Shown here: positions 1 through 7,563 of the stretch, in pieces | Position numbering within the stretch: position 1 is the first letter of the stretch | How the letters are laid out: each line of letters opens with the position of its first letter | Source: Bacteroidota bacterium | GTDB taxonomy: Bacteria; Bacteroidota; Bacteroidia; J057 | DNA length: 10,562 nt | Direction: 5' to 3' | Assembly: GCA_004292985.1 (NCBI GenBank) | Contig: RDXT01000857.1 | Coordinates: 1 to 10,562 of the forward strand | The notes under the pieces: model-generated | Database searches by the model: none | What the model saw: the letters and a program-made list of their open reading frames with translations, nothing else | Told to the model about the DNA's origin: nothing | Program-made: the position numbers and the translations under genes

Positions 1-1
1 C

Positions 2-1366
2 TTCGTACCCACCCATTCGCTCGAATTAATCGAGGCAGCGGCCCTGAAAGAAGCCGTAGAGACCGGGGTCATGGAAGATCGCCTGCCTGTTTTGCAGCCT
101 GCAGATGTGTTAATTCAATACATGATGACCCTTGCGGTAGCGGATGGCTTCGAAGCGGAGTCTGTCTGGCAGGAAGTCACCCAAACCTATGCCTACCGCG
201 ACCTCGACAAGGATGATTTTCGCTGGATGCTCCAGTTTATCACCACCGGAGGGCACTCTTTATCTGCATACGAGGCCTATCGGAAGGCAGAGGTCAGCGA
301 ATCGGGCCGCTATCAGGTAACGGATAAGAAAATCGTGCTCCAGCACCGCCTTTCCATTGGCTCGATTGTGAGCGACACGGGGATTACAGTTAAATTTATC
401 AGCGGCGGAAGGCTGGGAACGGTAGAAGAGAGTTTTATTTCACAGCTAAAAGAGGGAGATCATTTCTGGTTCAGCGGCCGCCTGCTGGAGCTGATCCGCG
501 TGCGCAACCTGGAGGCGCTGGTCCGGAAAGCCAGCGGCAACAAAGGGATCGTTCCCCGCTGGATGGGCACCCGAATGCCCCTGAGTTCGCAGATGTCGGC
601 GGCACTTCGCAGGCGCCTCGACGAGTACCTCAACGGCGAGCTGCACACGCCTGAAATGCAATGCCTCCGGCCCCTGCTCGACCTGCAGCACAGATGCTCG
701 GCAGTACCGGCTGCGCATGAGTGCCTGATCGAGTCCATTCAAAGCAGAGAGGGGCATCACCTTTATATATACCCGTTCGAAGGGAGGGTCGTGCATGAAA
801 TGATGGCAACCCTCACCGCGTGGCGCATTTCCCGGCTGGAACCCCTCACCTTTTCCCTCGCGATGAATGACTATGGCTTTGAGCTGCTGTCAGACAAACC
901 CATTCCCATCGAAAAAGCGCTCAGAGAAGGCCTTTTCAGCAGCGCGGAGTTAGACGCCGATCTCCACCACAGCATCAACGAAACCGAAATGGCGCTGCGC
1001 CGCTTCCGGGAAATTGCCACCATTGCCGGGCTTCTTTTTAAGGGATACCCGGGGCGCAGTGTGCAGGCGCGGCACCTTCAGGCATCTTCTTCCCTGCTCT
1101 TCCGCGTATTTCAGGACTATGATCCCGGAAACCTCCTCTTGCGTCAGGCATTTACCGAAGTACTTGATTATCAAATAGATGAAAGCAGGCTTCGCAGTGC
1201 GCTCGATCGGCTGGACGGCAAAAACATTCTGCTCAAACATCCCTTGCGCTTTACGCCATTCTCCTTTCCGATCATGACAGACCGCCTGCGGGAACGCCTG
1301 AGTTCCGAAAAACTTGCCGACAGGATCGCCCGGATGCAGGTGATACTCGAAAAAGCCGTATCTTGA
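2..1366 (+). CDS. Ligase-associated Lhr-type DEXH-box helicase, C-terminal part (5' end outside window)
   Basis: The reading frame is open from base 2, so the ATG at 71 is an internal Met and not the start; 454 codons are visible. The helicase motor (RecA folds) lies upstream of the window. What is visible matches the Lhr-core C-terminus: a winged-helix region with AYRDL...WMLQFITTGG (about 190-265), then VPRWMGTRMPLS (about 551-586), which opens the DEAD/H-associated domain, and further on YIYPFEGRVVHE (about 763-800) and NDYGFELLS (866-892). These are hallmarks of the helicase found with an ATP-dependent DNA ligase and a metallo-beta-lactamase-fold exonuclease in the ligase-associated DNA damage response set. 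Family members are roughly 800 residues, so a little over half is present. By family it would be a cytoplasmic 3'-5' ssDNA translocase working in DNA repair; that role is inferred from relatives. The next gene starts 15 bases after the stop and is unrelated to repair. Confidence 0.88.
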   Translation, partial: FVPTHSLELIEAAALKEAVETGVMEDRLPVLQPADVLIQYMMTLAVADGFEAESVWQEVTQTYAYRDLDKDDFRWMLQFITTGGHSLSAYEAYRKAEVSESGRYQVTDKKIVLQHRLSIGSIVSDTGITVKFISGGRLGTVEESFISQLKEGDHFWFSGRLLELIRVRNLEALVRKASGNKGIVPRWMGTRMPLSSQMSAALRRRLDEYLNGELHTPEMQCLRPLLDLQHRCSAVPAAHECLIESIQSREGHHLYIYPFEGRVVHEMMATLTAWRISRLEPLTFSLAMNDYGFELLSDKPIPIEKALREGLFSSAELDADLHHSINETEMALRRFREIATIAGLLFKGYPGRSVQARHLQASSSLLFRVFQDYDPGNLLLRQAFTEVLDYQIDESRLRSALDRLDGKNILLKHPLRFTPFSFPIMTDRLRERLSSEKLADRIARMQVILEKAVS

Positions 1367-1381
1367 GCGCATTCAAAGCCC

Positions 1382-2890
1382 ATGCAACCCAAAAGCTTCT
1401 TACTCCTCATATTGCCCCTCTTGCTGATGCAACCGGCGCTTCGTGAGTACTCACGGACACAAGATGCATTCTCAGGAGTCGGAGAAGGCGACTCGCGCTT
1501 TTCTCTTCAGAAAATCATTACGGGCCGCATGTACCCCGAAGCGCTCTGTGCGACTTCTCAGGGGCAGGTATTCATTTCGAGTCCTGCGATACACCTCATC
1601 AGCGTATTTGACCGGAATTTTGCCCCCAAAACGCAGTTTTCAGACAGTATCCGGCTGGCAGACTATGAATACAGTGCATTTACCGGGATGTATGCAGGAG
1701 AAGTGTGCCGGATCGTCGGCTCTCCCGACGGAAAATACATCTGGGCAGCCAATCGCCAGATGCACGGCAGCGGATTCACCCATTTGCCCGTCGGAAATTG
1801 CCAGGGAGGTAAAAGTGATGAGAGTTTTTTATACAAAATAAACACAAGAACCTTCGTAACAGAGGAAATTGTGCGCACAGGCAGCGAACCTGCTACGCTT
1901 GCCATCAGCCCGGATGGCCGCTGGGTGCTGGCAGGAAACCGATGCAGCGAAGACCTGAGCATGGTCGAAACGGGGCTTACGGTGGAGGCACACCGCATAC
2001 GTCTGGGCTCTGCCCCCCTTGATATTTCCATTGACCCCTACTCCCGCAATGCCTACCTCACCCTCGAAGGGAGCAACGACATTGCCGTATTAAAATTTGC
2101 CGATCAGTCGCTGAGCCGCATCCGGTCGGGCGGCGCTGGTCCGGGCCTGCTGGCGATGGGCCCCGAAGGCCGGTACCTATACATCTATTTTCCCTACGAC
2201 GGCAAATTGCTGGCCCTGGACCTCGCCAAGGAGCGCGTGGTCCGCACGGCAATGATCGGCAGGAATGTTGCAGCCCTCACACTCAGTCCCGATGGCAATC
2301 TATTATATGCCATCAACAGCAAAGAGGCCGTGCTGATGCGCATCGAAACAGCCAGCCTGGTCGTCAGCCACCGCCTGAAGACCCACGCATCGCCTGCAGC
2401 CATGACCCTCGATGCCGAAAAAGGCACGCTTTGGGTAGCCTGCCGCAGCGGCAGTGTGCTCGTCTATCAGGACCAGTTGCTGCGGGCAGAGAACACGCCT
2501 GAGCCTAAGCCCGAACCACCCATCGTGATCGTCCCGCCACCATATCTGCAACCCAACTCCGGCAACAGCAGCCCCTTTCCGGCTCCACAACGCAGCCGGG
2601 GCCTCCCTGTGCCTGTAAACCCCACGCCCAAACCTGAGCCAGCTATCGAAAGTGTTCCCAGCGGAGTGTATAGCTTTCACATCATCGTGGGAAGCTTCAC
2701 CACGCGGGAAAATGCGCTGAAAGAAGCGCGGATATGGCAATCGCGGGGCCATCATGCTTCTGTGCTGCCCATGACCCAGGGCAGTTTCAGGGTCAGTGCC
2801 GGAAAATTCTCCCAGCGTGAAGCCGCCAGCCGGGCCACTCAGGACATCCGAACCCGATATAACATCTCTGCATGGATCCTGCAACTCTGA
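1382..2890 (+). CDS. Secreted YVTN-like beta-propeller protein with C-terminal SPOR domain
   Basis: This 502-residue protein has a probable Sec signal peptide (hydrophobic residues 5-20, only one Lys before it). Residues about 45-365 carry repeated propeller blades marked by SPDGKYIWAANR (114-125), ISPDGRWVLAGNR (175-187), GPEGRYLYIYFP (260-271) and LSPDGNLLYAIN (301-312), as in YVTN/lactonase-like propellers. A Pro-rich linker (about 372-428) contains PEPKPEPP and PTPKPEP. Residues 430-502 form a SPOR domain: YSFHIIVGSF, a helix with ENALKEA, then GSFRVSAGKFSQREAA and a final strand ending the protein. SPOR domains bind peptidoglycan strands stripped of stem peptides, so the protein probably sits in the periplasm or envelope, anchored to cell-wall glycan. 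No enzymatic residues are evident; the propeller could bind protein or ligand. The ATG at 1382 is chosen because it places the signal peptide at the N-terminus. It has no Shine-Dalgarno, as usual in Bacteroidota. Confidence 0.85.
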   Translation: MQPKSFLLLILPLLLMQPALREYSRTQDAFSGVGEGDSRFSLQKIITGRMYPEALCATSQGQVFISSPAIHLISVFDRNFAPKTQFSDSIRLADYEYSAFTGMYAGEVCRIVGSPDGKYIWAANRQMHGSGFTHLPVGNCQGGKSDESFLYKINTRTFVTEEIVRTGSEPATLAISPDGRWVLAGNRCSEDLSMVETGLTVEAHRIRLGSAPLDISIDPYSRNAYLTLEGSNDIAVLKFADQSLSRIRSGGAGPGLLAMGPEGRYLYIYFPYDGKLLALDLAKERVVRTAMIGRNVAALTLSPDGNLLYAINSKEAVLMRIETASLVVSHRLKTHASPAAMTLDAEKGTLWVACRSGSVLVYQDQLLRAENTPEPKPEPPIVIVPPPYLQPNSGNSSPFPAPQRSRGLPVPVNPTPKPEPAIESVPSGVYSFHIIVGSFTTRENALKEARIWQSRGHHASVLPMTQGSFRVSAGKFSQREAASRATQDIRTRYNISAWILQL

Positions 2891-4128
2891 CCTCTCCGCC
2901 TCAGTATGACGTCATTATCGCAGGGGCAGGCCCGGGTGGCTCGGCCTGTGCGCTCAGCCTCGCAGGGAGCGGACTCAGGGTGCTCATGCTGGACAAAGCG
3001 ACCTTTCCCCGCGACAAAGTATGCGGAGATGCCCTGAGCGGAAAAGTGGTCTCGGTGCTCAAATACATCAGTCCGGAAGCGGAAAAAGCCCTGCATGCCT
3101 TTCCTGAGAAACTCGGCTCCTGGGGCATCCGCTTTATCGCGCCGGGAGGCCAGCCCCTCGATATTCCCTTCCGCTCCGCCAAAAGCAGCCACCTCGCCAA
3201 TCCGCCCGGCTACATTAGTGCAAGGCTCGACTTCGATCATTTTCTGTTTGATCTGGCAGCCGCCCGGCCTGAAGTAGAAGTAAGGCAAGGCTTTGATATT
3301 CAGTCTGTTAGTGCAACTGAATCCGGCGTAAGTGTAGGAAATGGCAGCGAAGTAGTTACAGGCGCTTTGCTCATCGGGGCAGACGGCGCACATTCGGTAG
3401 TAGCCCGGCAGCTTTCGGCCATCCGGATGGATAAAAAACATTACAGCGCCGGATTAAGGGTCTATTATTCAGGCGTAACCGGATTTCGCGAGCAAAACTT
3501 TATCGAACTCCACTACCTGAAGCAGTTGCTGCCCGGCTATTTCTGGATTTTCCCGCTGCCCGGCAACCGCGCCAATGTGGGCCTGGGCATGCTCTCGCAG
3601 GATGTGAGCCGCTACAAGGTCAATCTGAAAGAAAAACTGAAGCAGATCATCGAATCGCATCCGGAAATCGCTCCGAGATTTGACCATGCCACACCCGAAG
3701 GCCCTGTAATGGGCTATGGACTGCCCTTAGGCTCCAAACAGCGAATCATTTCCGGGGAACGCTTTATGCTCACAGGAGATGCCGCCTCGCTGATAGATCC
3801 TTTTTCGGGTGAAGGGATCGGCAATGCGATGGTAAGCGGAAGGCTGGCCGCCGCACAGGCCATTAAGTGCTTCACAGAGAGCAACTTCAGCGCCGGATTT
3901 ATGCAAAGCTACGACCAGTCGGTGTACCGGAAAATCGGTCCCGAACTGAATCTTTCCTACCAGATGCAGAAACTCGTGCGCTTTCCCCGGCTCTTTGACT
4001 GGATCGCCTCCAAGGCCAACCGCAATGAATCGCTGCGCACCCTGCTGACAATGATGTTCGAAAATCTGGATATCCGCAAAGAACTCAGCCGCCCTTCTTT
4101 CTACTGGAAGCTGATCCGCAACGATTAG
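2872..4128 (+). CDS. Geranylgeranyl-reductase-family FAD-dependent oxidoreductase
   Basis: This 418-residue flavoprotein has the full set of family motifs: the dinucleotide-binding GAGPGG (18-23) after a beta strand, DKATFPRDKVCGD (41-53) with the conserved Cys-Gly, the DG motif GADGAHS (169-175), the family-typical PGYFWIFPLPGNRANVGLGM stretch (221-240), and the FAD ribityl-contact motif GDAASLIDPFSGEGIGNAM (302-320). It belongs to the TIGR02032/PHBH-like group, which includes enzymes that saturate isoprenoid chains and others that oxidise aromatic or quinone-like compounds. The substrate cannot be read from sequence. No transmembrane segment is obvious, although such enzymes often work at the membrane on lipids. 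The ATG at 2872 lies inside the last codons of the propeller-SPOR gene (19-base overlap), suggesting translational coupling. A later start is unlikely because the FAD-binding strand begins at residue 12. Confidence is high for the family, low for any specific reaction. Confidence 0.9.
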   Translation: MDPATLTSPPQYDVIIAGAGPGGSACALSLAGSGLRVLMLDKATFPRDKVCGDALSGKVVSVLKYISPEAEKALHAFPEKLGSWGIRFIAPGGQPLDIPFRSAKSSHLANPPGYISARLDFDHFLFDLAAARPEVEVRQGFDIQSVSATESGVSVGNGSEVVTGALLIGADGAHSVVARQLSAIRMDKKHYSAGLRVYYSGVTGFREQNFIELHYLKQLLPGYFWIFPLPGNRANVGLGMLSQDVSRYKVNLKEKLKQIIESHPEIAPRFDHATPEGPVMGYGLPLGSKQRIISGERFMLTGDAASLIDPFSGEGIGNAMVSGRLAAAQAIKCFTESNFSAGFMQSYDQSVYRKIGPELNLSYQMQKLVRFPRLFDWIASKANRNESLRTLLTMMFENLDIRKELSRPSFYWKLIRND

Positions 4129-4180
4129 ATTTTCATATTTCCGAACAGATTCGTTATTTGAATCCACCAAATCCTGTGTT
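4129..4180 (+). other. Short AT-rich spacer before the DUF350 gene
   Basis: This 52-base gap is more AT-rich than its neighbours and holds two overlapping 5-base inverted repeats (GATTC/GAATC at 4148-4164; ATTTG/CAAAT at 4156-4172). There is no T-run after either, so I do not call a terminator. I see no convincing Bacteroidota promoter (TTG about 20 bases before TAnnTTTG). The downstream gene may be read through from upstream or have its own weak promoter here. Confidence 0.3.
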
Positions 4181-5050
4181 ATGAATATCCTGAGCCATCC
4201 TGATGTCCTGCTGGTCCATATCGGGTATCTTCTGATGTATGTCGGCCTGTTTTTTCTCGCCAAATGGACCAAGGGCCTGATGGTATCGTATCAGCTCGAC
4301 GCACAGCTGACCGAATACGACAACAAAGCCGTTGCGATCAGCTATTCGGGCTTTATCCTGGGGATTACCGCGATTTTTGCCGGGGCTGTAGCCGAAGGCC
4401 CCGCAGCCGCAACTCCTTCTTCCGGCAGTCTCACCGAAGAGTTTCTCTCCGTAGCGGGCTATTCTCTTCTGGGACTTGCTCTGCTGCACCTTTCCCGTCT
4501 GGTTAACAGCCGCCTGATCCTGAGCCGCTTTTCGGTAGAAAAAGAATTGATTCACGATCAGAATCCGGGCACAGGCATCGTAGAGGCAGCCAGCTACCTG
4601 TCATCGGGACTCATCATTGCGGGGGCCATCTATGGCGAAGGCGGCGGGCTGCTGTCTGCGCTCGTCTTTTATAGCATCGGACAGGTCTGTCTGATTGCCT
4701 TCGGCTGGCTCTACCAGCGGCTCAGCCCTTACGATGTACATGCCGAAATTGAAAAAGACAATACTGCCGCAGGCGTAGGATTTGCCGGAGGCCTCATCTC
4801 TATCGGCATCATCATTATGAAAGCGGTATCGGGTACCTTTAAAAGCTGGGCGGAAGACCTGGCCGAAGTGGGCGTAGATGTGCTGATTATCTTTATTTAC
4901 CTCATCGGGGTGCGCCTGGTTTTTGACCGTCTGGTATTACGCAACTCCAATCTGCAAAACGAAATCGTCCGCGACCAGAACCTCGGCGCAGGCATTCTGG
5001 AAATGGTGGTTTCGGTGAGCTTCTCGGCAGTCTTGTTTTTCCTGCTGTAA
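4181..5050 (+). CDS. Integral membrane protein with two DUF350 units
   Basis: This 289-residue protein has about eight hydrophobic helices (roughly 8-27, 51-72, 90-108, 131-152, 156-178, 196-214, 229-249, 268-289) in two similar four-helix halves. TEYDNKAVAISYSGFILGITAIFAGAV (44-70) matches EIEKDNTAAGVGFAGGLISIGIIIMKAV (189-215). EKELIHDQNPGTGIVEA (120-136) matches QNEIVRDQNLGAGILEM (259-275). This conserved acidic-DN/DQN-Gly pattern at the start of helices fits DUF350 (YjfL-like) proteins, which usually contain a single unit of about 130 residues. The biochemical role is not known to me; small inner-membrane proteins of this group have been suggested to affect ion flow, but nothing here proves it. 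The start at 4181 is the first ATG after the upstream gene's stop (52-base gap) and leaves the first helix intact. The gene ends one base before the stop of the opposing gene. Confidence 0.82.
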   Translation: MNILSHPDVLLVHIGYLLMYVGLFFLAKWTKGLMVSYQLDAQLTEYDNKAVAISYSGFILGITAIFAGAVAEGPAAATPSSGSLTEEFLSVAGYSLLGLALLHLSRLVNSRLILSRFSVEKELIHDQNPGTGIVEAASYLSSGLIIAGAIYGEGGGLLSALVFYSIGQVCLIAFGWLYQRLSPYDVHAEIEKDNTAAGVGFAGGLISIGIIIMKAVSGTFKSWAEDLAEVGVDVLIIFIYLIGVRLVFDRLVLRNSNLQNEIVRDQNLGAGILEMVVSVSFSAVLFFLL

Positions 5051-5054
5051 CTCA
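5048..5054. other. Convergent stop codons separated by one base
   Basis: The plus-strand DUF350 gene ends with TAA at 5048-5050, and the minus-strand debranching gene ends with TGA reading 5054-5052, leaving only base 5051 between them. There is no room for a terminator outside the coding sequences, and no GC-rich hairpin with a T-tract is visible on either side within the first tens of bases. Transcripts from both sides are therefore expected to run into each other's 3' ends. Confidence 0.9.
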
Positions 5055-7139
5055 GTTTCCGATAAATCCCTGCCGCTGGTGGATTTCGGGCATGGCTGTC
5101 GCAAAATAGGAGGCCATGCCCCGGCGGGTAAAGATCGAGTGGTCTGTCGTGTTCAGGCCGCTGCTCTTTTTGTCAGGCTCCATGAGCTTATACGCTGCGC
5201 AGACCCTCAGCAACTCGCCCACACTCCAGGCCTGCGCGATGCAGCCTTTAGGTTCGTATGGATACTCGGCATCAAAGATTTCGGAAATGGATCCGATACC
5301 CGACTCATGCAGGTGCGCCTCCATGTTGCGGAGCATCTCGCGGGCGATTTCCCGTCCGATCGGGCCTCTGACTTTGATCAGCGCATCAATATAAGGGCCT
5401 GATAGCCAGCCCCATACGGTTCCCTGGTGATAAGCGCCGTCACGGGCAAAACGATCGCCTTTATAATGCGGCTGATAATCGGCATGGTCGGGCGAAAGGC
5501 TGCGAAGCCCTACCGGAGTCAGCAGGCTTTCTTCTACTTTGTGCAGCACAGAGGCGGCCTGCACCGGACTCAGCAGTGGGAAGGGCAGGCTCACGGCAAA
5601 TATCTGATTGGGGCGAATGGCATCATCTTTCACGCCCTGCTCGTCTATGAGGTCGTACAGATATTGTTTGTCTTCGTTCCAGAATCCCAACACAAAGGCC
5701 TTCCGGATGGCAAAAGCGCGATCGGAAGCGGTTTGTGAGGCCATTTCGTCTCCGCAGAGGGCTGCAAACTCGCGGAATATTTCCCAGGCATTGTACCAGA
5801 GGGCGTTTACCTCCACAGCCTTGCCCCGGCGGGGAGTTACAACCCAGTTGCCTGCTTTGGCATCCATCCAGGTGAGTTGCACCCCTTCTGTGCCGCCACT
5901 CAGCAGGCCATCTGTGTCCGTGCAAATGCGGAATCGGGTTCCCTTGTCATGCCAGTCGAGGATTTCGCGGAAGGCCGGAAGCAGCACTTCCCGCACAAAT
6001 GCCTGATCCTGAGTGGCTTCGTAATATCTCCATGCAGCGATAAAAAACCAGAGGGTGCCGTCTATATTGTTGTATTCGGGCTGGTCGCCGTGGTCAGGAA
6101 AGCGGTTGGGAATCATTCCCTGGCTGATGTGACTGGCAAAGAGATGGAGAATCCTGCGGGCTTCTGCGTGTCGCCCGGTGCTCAGGCAAAGCCCCGGAAG
6201 GGCGATCATGGTGTCGCGGCCCCAGTCGGTGAACCAGGGATACCCCGCGAGAATGGTCGTTTCGCCCGATCCGCGGCGCACCACAAACTGGTCGGCGGCC
6301 AGGGTAAGGCTGCGCACCAGGGGCGAAGCACTGCGGCTCTGCTCGATCAGTTCCAGGCGGCGAAGGGTTTCGCGCTCATACAAGGCCCAGGGATCGCGGC
6401 CCGCAGGGTTTTCGGTAGAGGCGATGATGCCAAATTTAGCCCCCGCAGATAAATTAACATAAAAGCGACCGGGACTAAAAAGATCTTCCTCCGCATGCAT
6501 CCCCCGGCGGAGTTCTTCGTTGTATTCCAGGTGAAAATACCAGTCGGGCCGGGCCTCATACCAGGCATGGGATATCCCCATAAACAGTTCCGGGCTGTCG
6601 TCATAGCTGCGGGTGCGAAACACCTGACCGTCGTACAGGCCTATGGGGTTGATGCTTCCGTTGGCATGGCCGATGTTGTGAAAATCGCGCGAAGCAATCA
6701 GCGGCAGCAGTTCCAGGGTAAAGGTCGCCGGCGCGTCCAATACTTCGTATAAAATCAGGGTCGTATTTTCGCCATGAACGGCAACGATGGTTTTCTGAAG
6801 CAGAATATTCTGAATCCGGTAGGTAAATCGCGGAAAAAGGTCTTTTTCGAAGCGCTGCTGATAAATATAGCCCTCGGGATATACCGCGCCCCGGTAGCGG
6901 TTACACCCCAGTTCGTGACGCTGCCCCTGCGCATGAATTGTCTCGTCGAGCTTGGAAAGCAATACCACACGCCCTACCGGAGGCTGCGTGGCGGCTACCA
7001 GCAGACCGTGATAGCGACGGGTGTGCGCATTGATAATGGTAGAGCTGGCGTAACCACCCAGGCCATTTGTCTCTATCCACTCATGGCGGATCGCGCTGTC
7101 GAAGCGATGAACTACAGATGTATCGTACGTCGTTACCAT
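5052..7139 (-). CDS. Glycogen debranching enzyme (amylo-alpha-1,6-glucosidase, GDE_N plus GDE_C)
   Basis: Counted from the ATG at 7139, this is a 695-residue cytoplasmic enzyme expected to hydrolyse alpha-1,6 branch stubs of glycogen or related glucans (GH133-like). The N-terminal domain opens with EWIETNGLGGYASSTI and NAHTRRYHGLLVA (about 20-49), typical of the archaeal/bacterial type GDE_N. The C-terminal (alpha/alpha)6 glucosidase domain shows GYPWFTDWGRDTMIALPGL (299-316), NNIDGTLWFF (357-366), TWMDAK (423-428), QGTVWGWLSGPYIDAL (572-587) and SEIFDAEYPYEPKGCIAQAWS (619-639). The Asp of TWMDAK and the Glu of SEIFD are likely candidates for the catalytic acids, by analogy with eukaryotic debranching enzyme; this is inference. 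The frame extends upstream to a TTG at 7217, but those 26 residues precede the conserved start and the ATG is preferred. A tail of about 40 residues follows the last conserved helix. No other glycogen gene is visible nearby. Confidence 0.92.
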   Translation of the reverse strand: MVTTYDTSVVHRFDSAIRHEWIETNGLGGYASSTIINAHTRRYHGLLVAATQPPVGRVVLLSKLDETIHAQGQRHELGCNRYRGAVYPEGYIYQQRFEKDLFPRFTYRIQNILLQKTIVAVHGENTTLILYEVLDAPATFTLELLPLIASRDFHNIGHANGSINPIGLYDGQVFRTRSYDDSPELFMGISHAWYEARPDWYFHLEYNEELRRGMHAEEDLFSPGRFYVNLSAGAKFGIIASTENPAGRDPWALYERETLRRLELIEQSRSASPLVRSLTLAADQFVVRRGSGETTILAGYPWFTDWGRDTMIALPGLCLSTGRHAEARRILHLFASHISQGMIPNRFPDHGDQPEYNNIDGTLWFFIAAWRYYEATQDQAFVREVLLPAFREILDWHDKGTRFRICTDTDGLLSGGTEGVQLTWMDAKAGNWVVTPRRGKAVEVNALWYNAWEIFREFAALCGDEMASQTASDRAFAIRKAFVLGFWNEDKQYLYDLIDEQGVKDDAIRPNQIFAVSLPFPLLSPVQAASVLHKVEESLLTPVGLRSLSPDHADYQPHYKGDRFARDGAYHQGTVWGWLSGPYIDALIKVRGPIGREIAREMLRNMEAHLHESGIGSISEIFDAEYPYEPKGCIAQAWSVGELLRVCAAYKLMEPDKKSSGLNTTDHSIFTRRGMASYFATAMPEIHQRQGFIGN

Positions 7140-7563
7140 GGGCGAAATCTCATTGAAAAAAACGATCGGGGAGATGACAAAAATCACTTCAGCCGGCAAA
7201 TCCCTTCGGAATCCCAAAGGCAGATGCTGGCTCTGTGCGGGGGGCGCGCACCGGAACGAATCATTTCAGGAAGTAAAACCTGTGTGTATAACAGCGACCG
7301 AAAATTCACTTCTTCTCACATATATTTACAAACACCTTTTCTTTCATTCCTTACAAATTCTGTTCTATGAAATTCAACATATCATGAACTGTCCTTTCCG
7401 GAACAAAAGACCGATAAGATACCTCAGCCAGCTATTCACAAAAAGCGAACAGAGGCAGCGGGCATTGCGAGTAGAATAGGTCCTGTTTCAGATAAAAAGC
7501 GTGTAGGTCCCGGCAAAACATTACATCGGGCATACATTATTTATCTCGCAACAAAGTAAAGGA
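7140..7563. other. AT-rich intergenic region upstream of the debranching gene
   Basis: This is the only large gap in the window (424 bases). It lies between two minus-strand genes, so it should hold the promoter and 5' leader of the debranching gene, unless that gene is read through from the serine hydrolase gene. The part around 7290-7400 is clearly AT-richer than the genes. On the minus strand I found no convincing TTG/TAnnTTTG promoter pair; the nearest is TATATGTG (one mismatch to TAnnTTTG) around 7318-7325, without a well-spaced TTG. No strong hairpin with a T-run follows the serine hydrolase stop at 7564. A plus-strand frame runs through the region but lacks gene-like features. Confidence 0.5.

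Noticed and set aside
2839..3441. 200-codon minus-strand frame opposite the FAD oxidoreductase
   Set aside because: It lies opposite a clearly conserved gene with all family motifs; long antisense frames are expected in GC-rich coding DNA, and the translation looks like no known fold.
4148..4172. Overlapping short inverted repeats (GATTC/GAATC and ATTTG/CAAAT) as a terminator or operator
   Set aside because: Stems are only five base pairs, AT-rich and without a T-tract; such repeats occur by chance.
5877..6452. 191-codon plus-strand frame opposite the debranching enzyme (also 6774-7370)
   Set aside because: Antisense shadow of a well-conserved enzyme; translation is rich in Arg/Gly/Ala with no recognisable motif.
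7140..7217. TTG start at 7217 adding 26 residues to the debranching enzyme
   Set aside because: The conserved N-terminal domain begins after the ATG at 7139, the extra residues look like no family member, and TTG starts are rare.
7138..7479. Plus-strand frame of 113 codons through the AT-rich gap, and a shorter ATG frame of 31 codons from 7384
   Set aside because: It begins inside the debranching gene start region, shows no domain, signal peptide or compositional pattern of a gene, and has no promoter or ribosome site; most likely chance.
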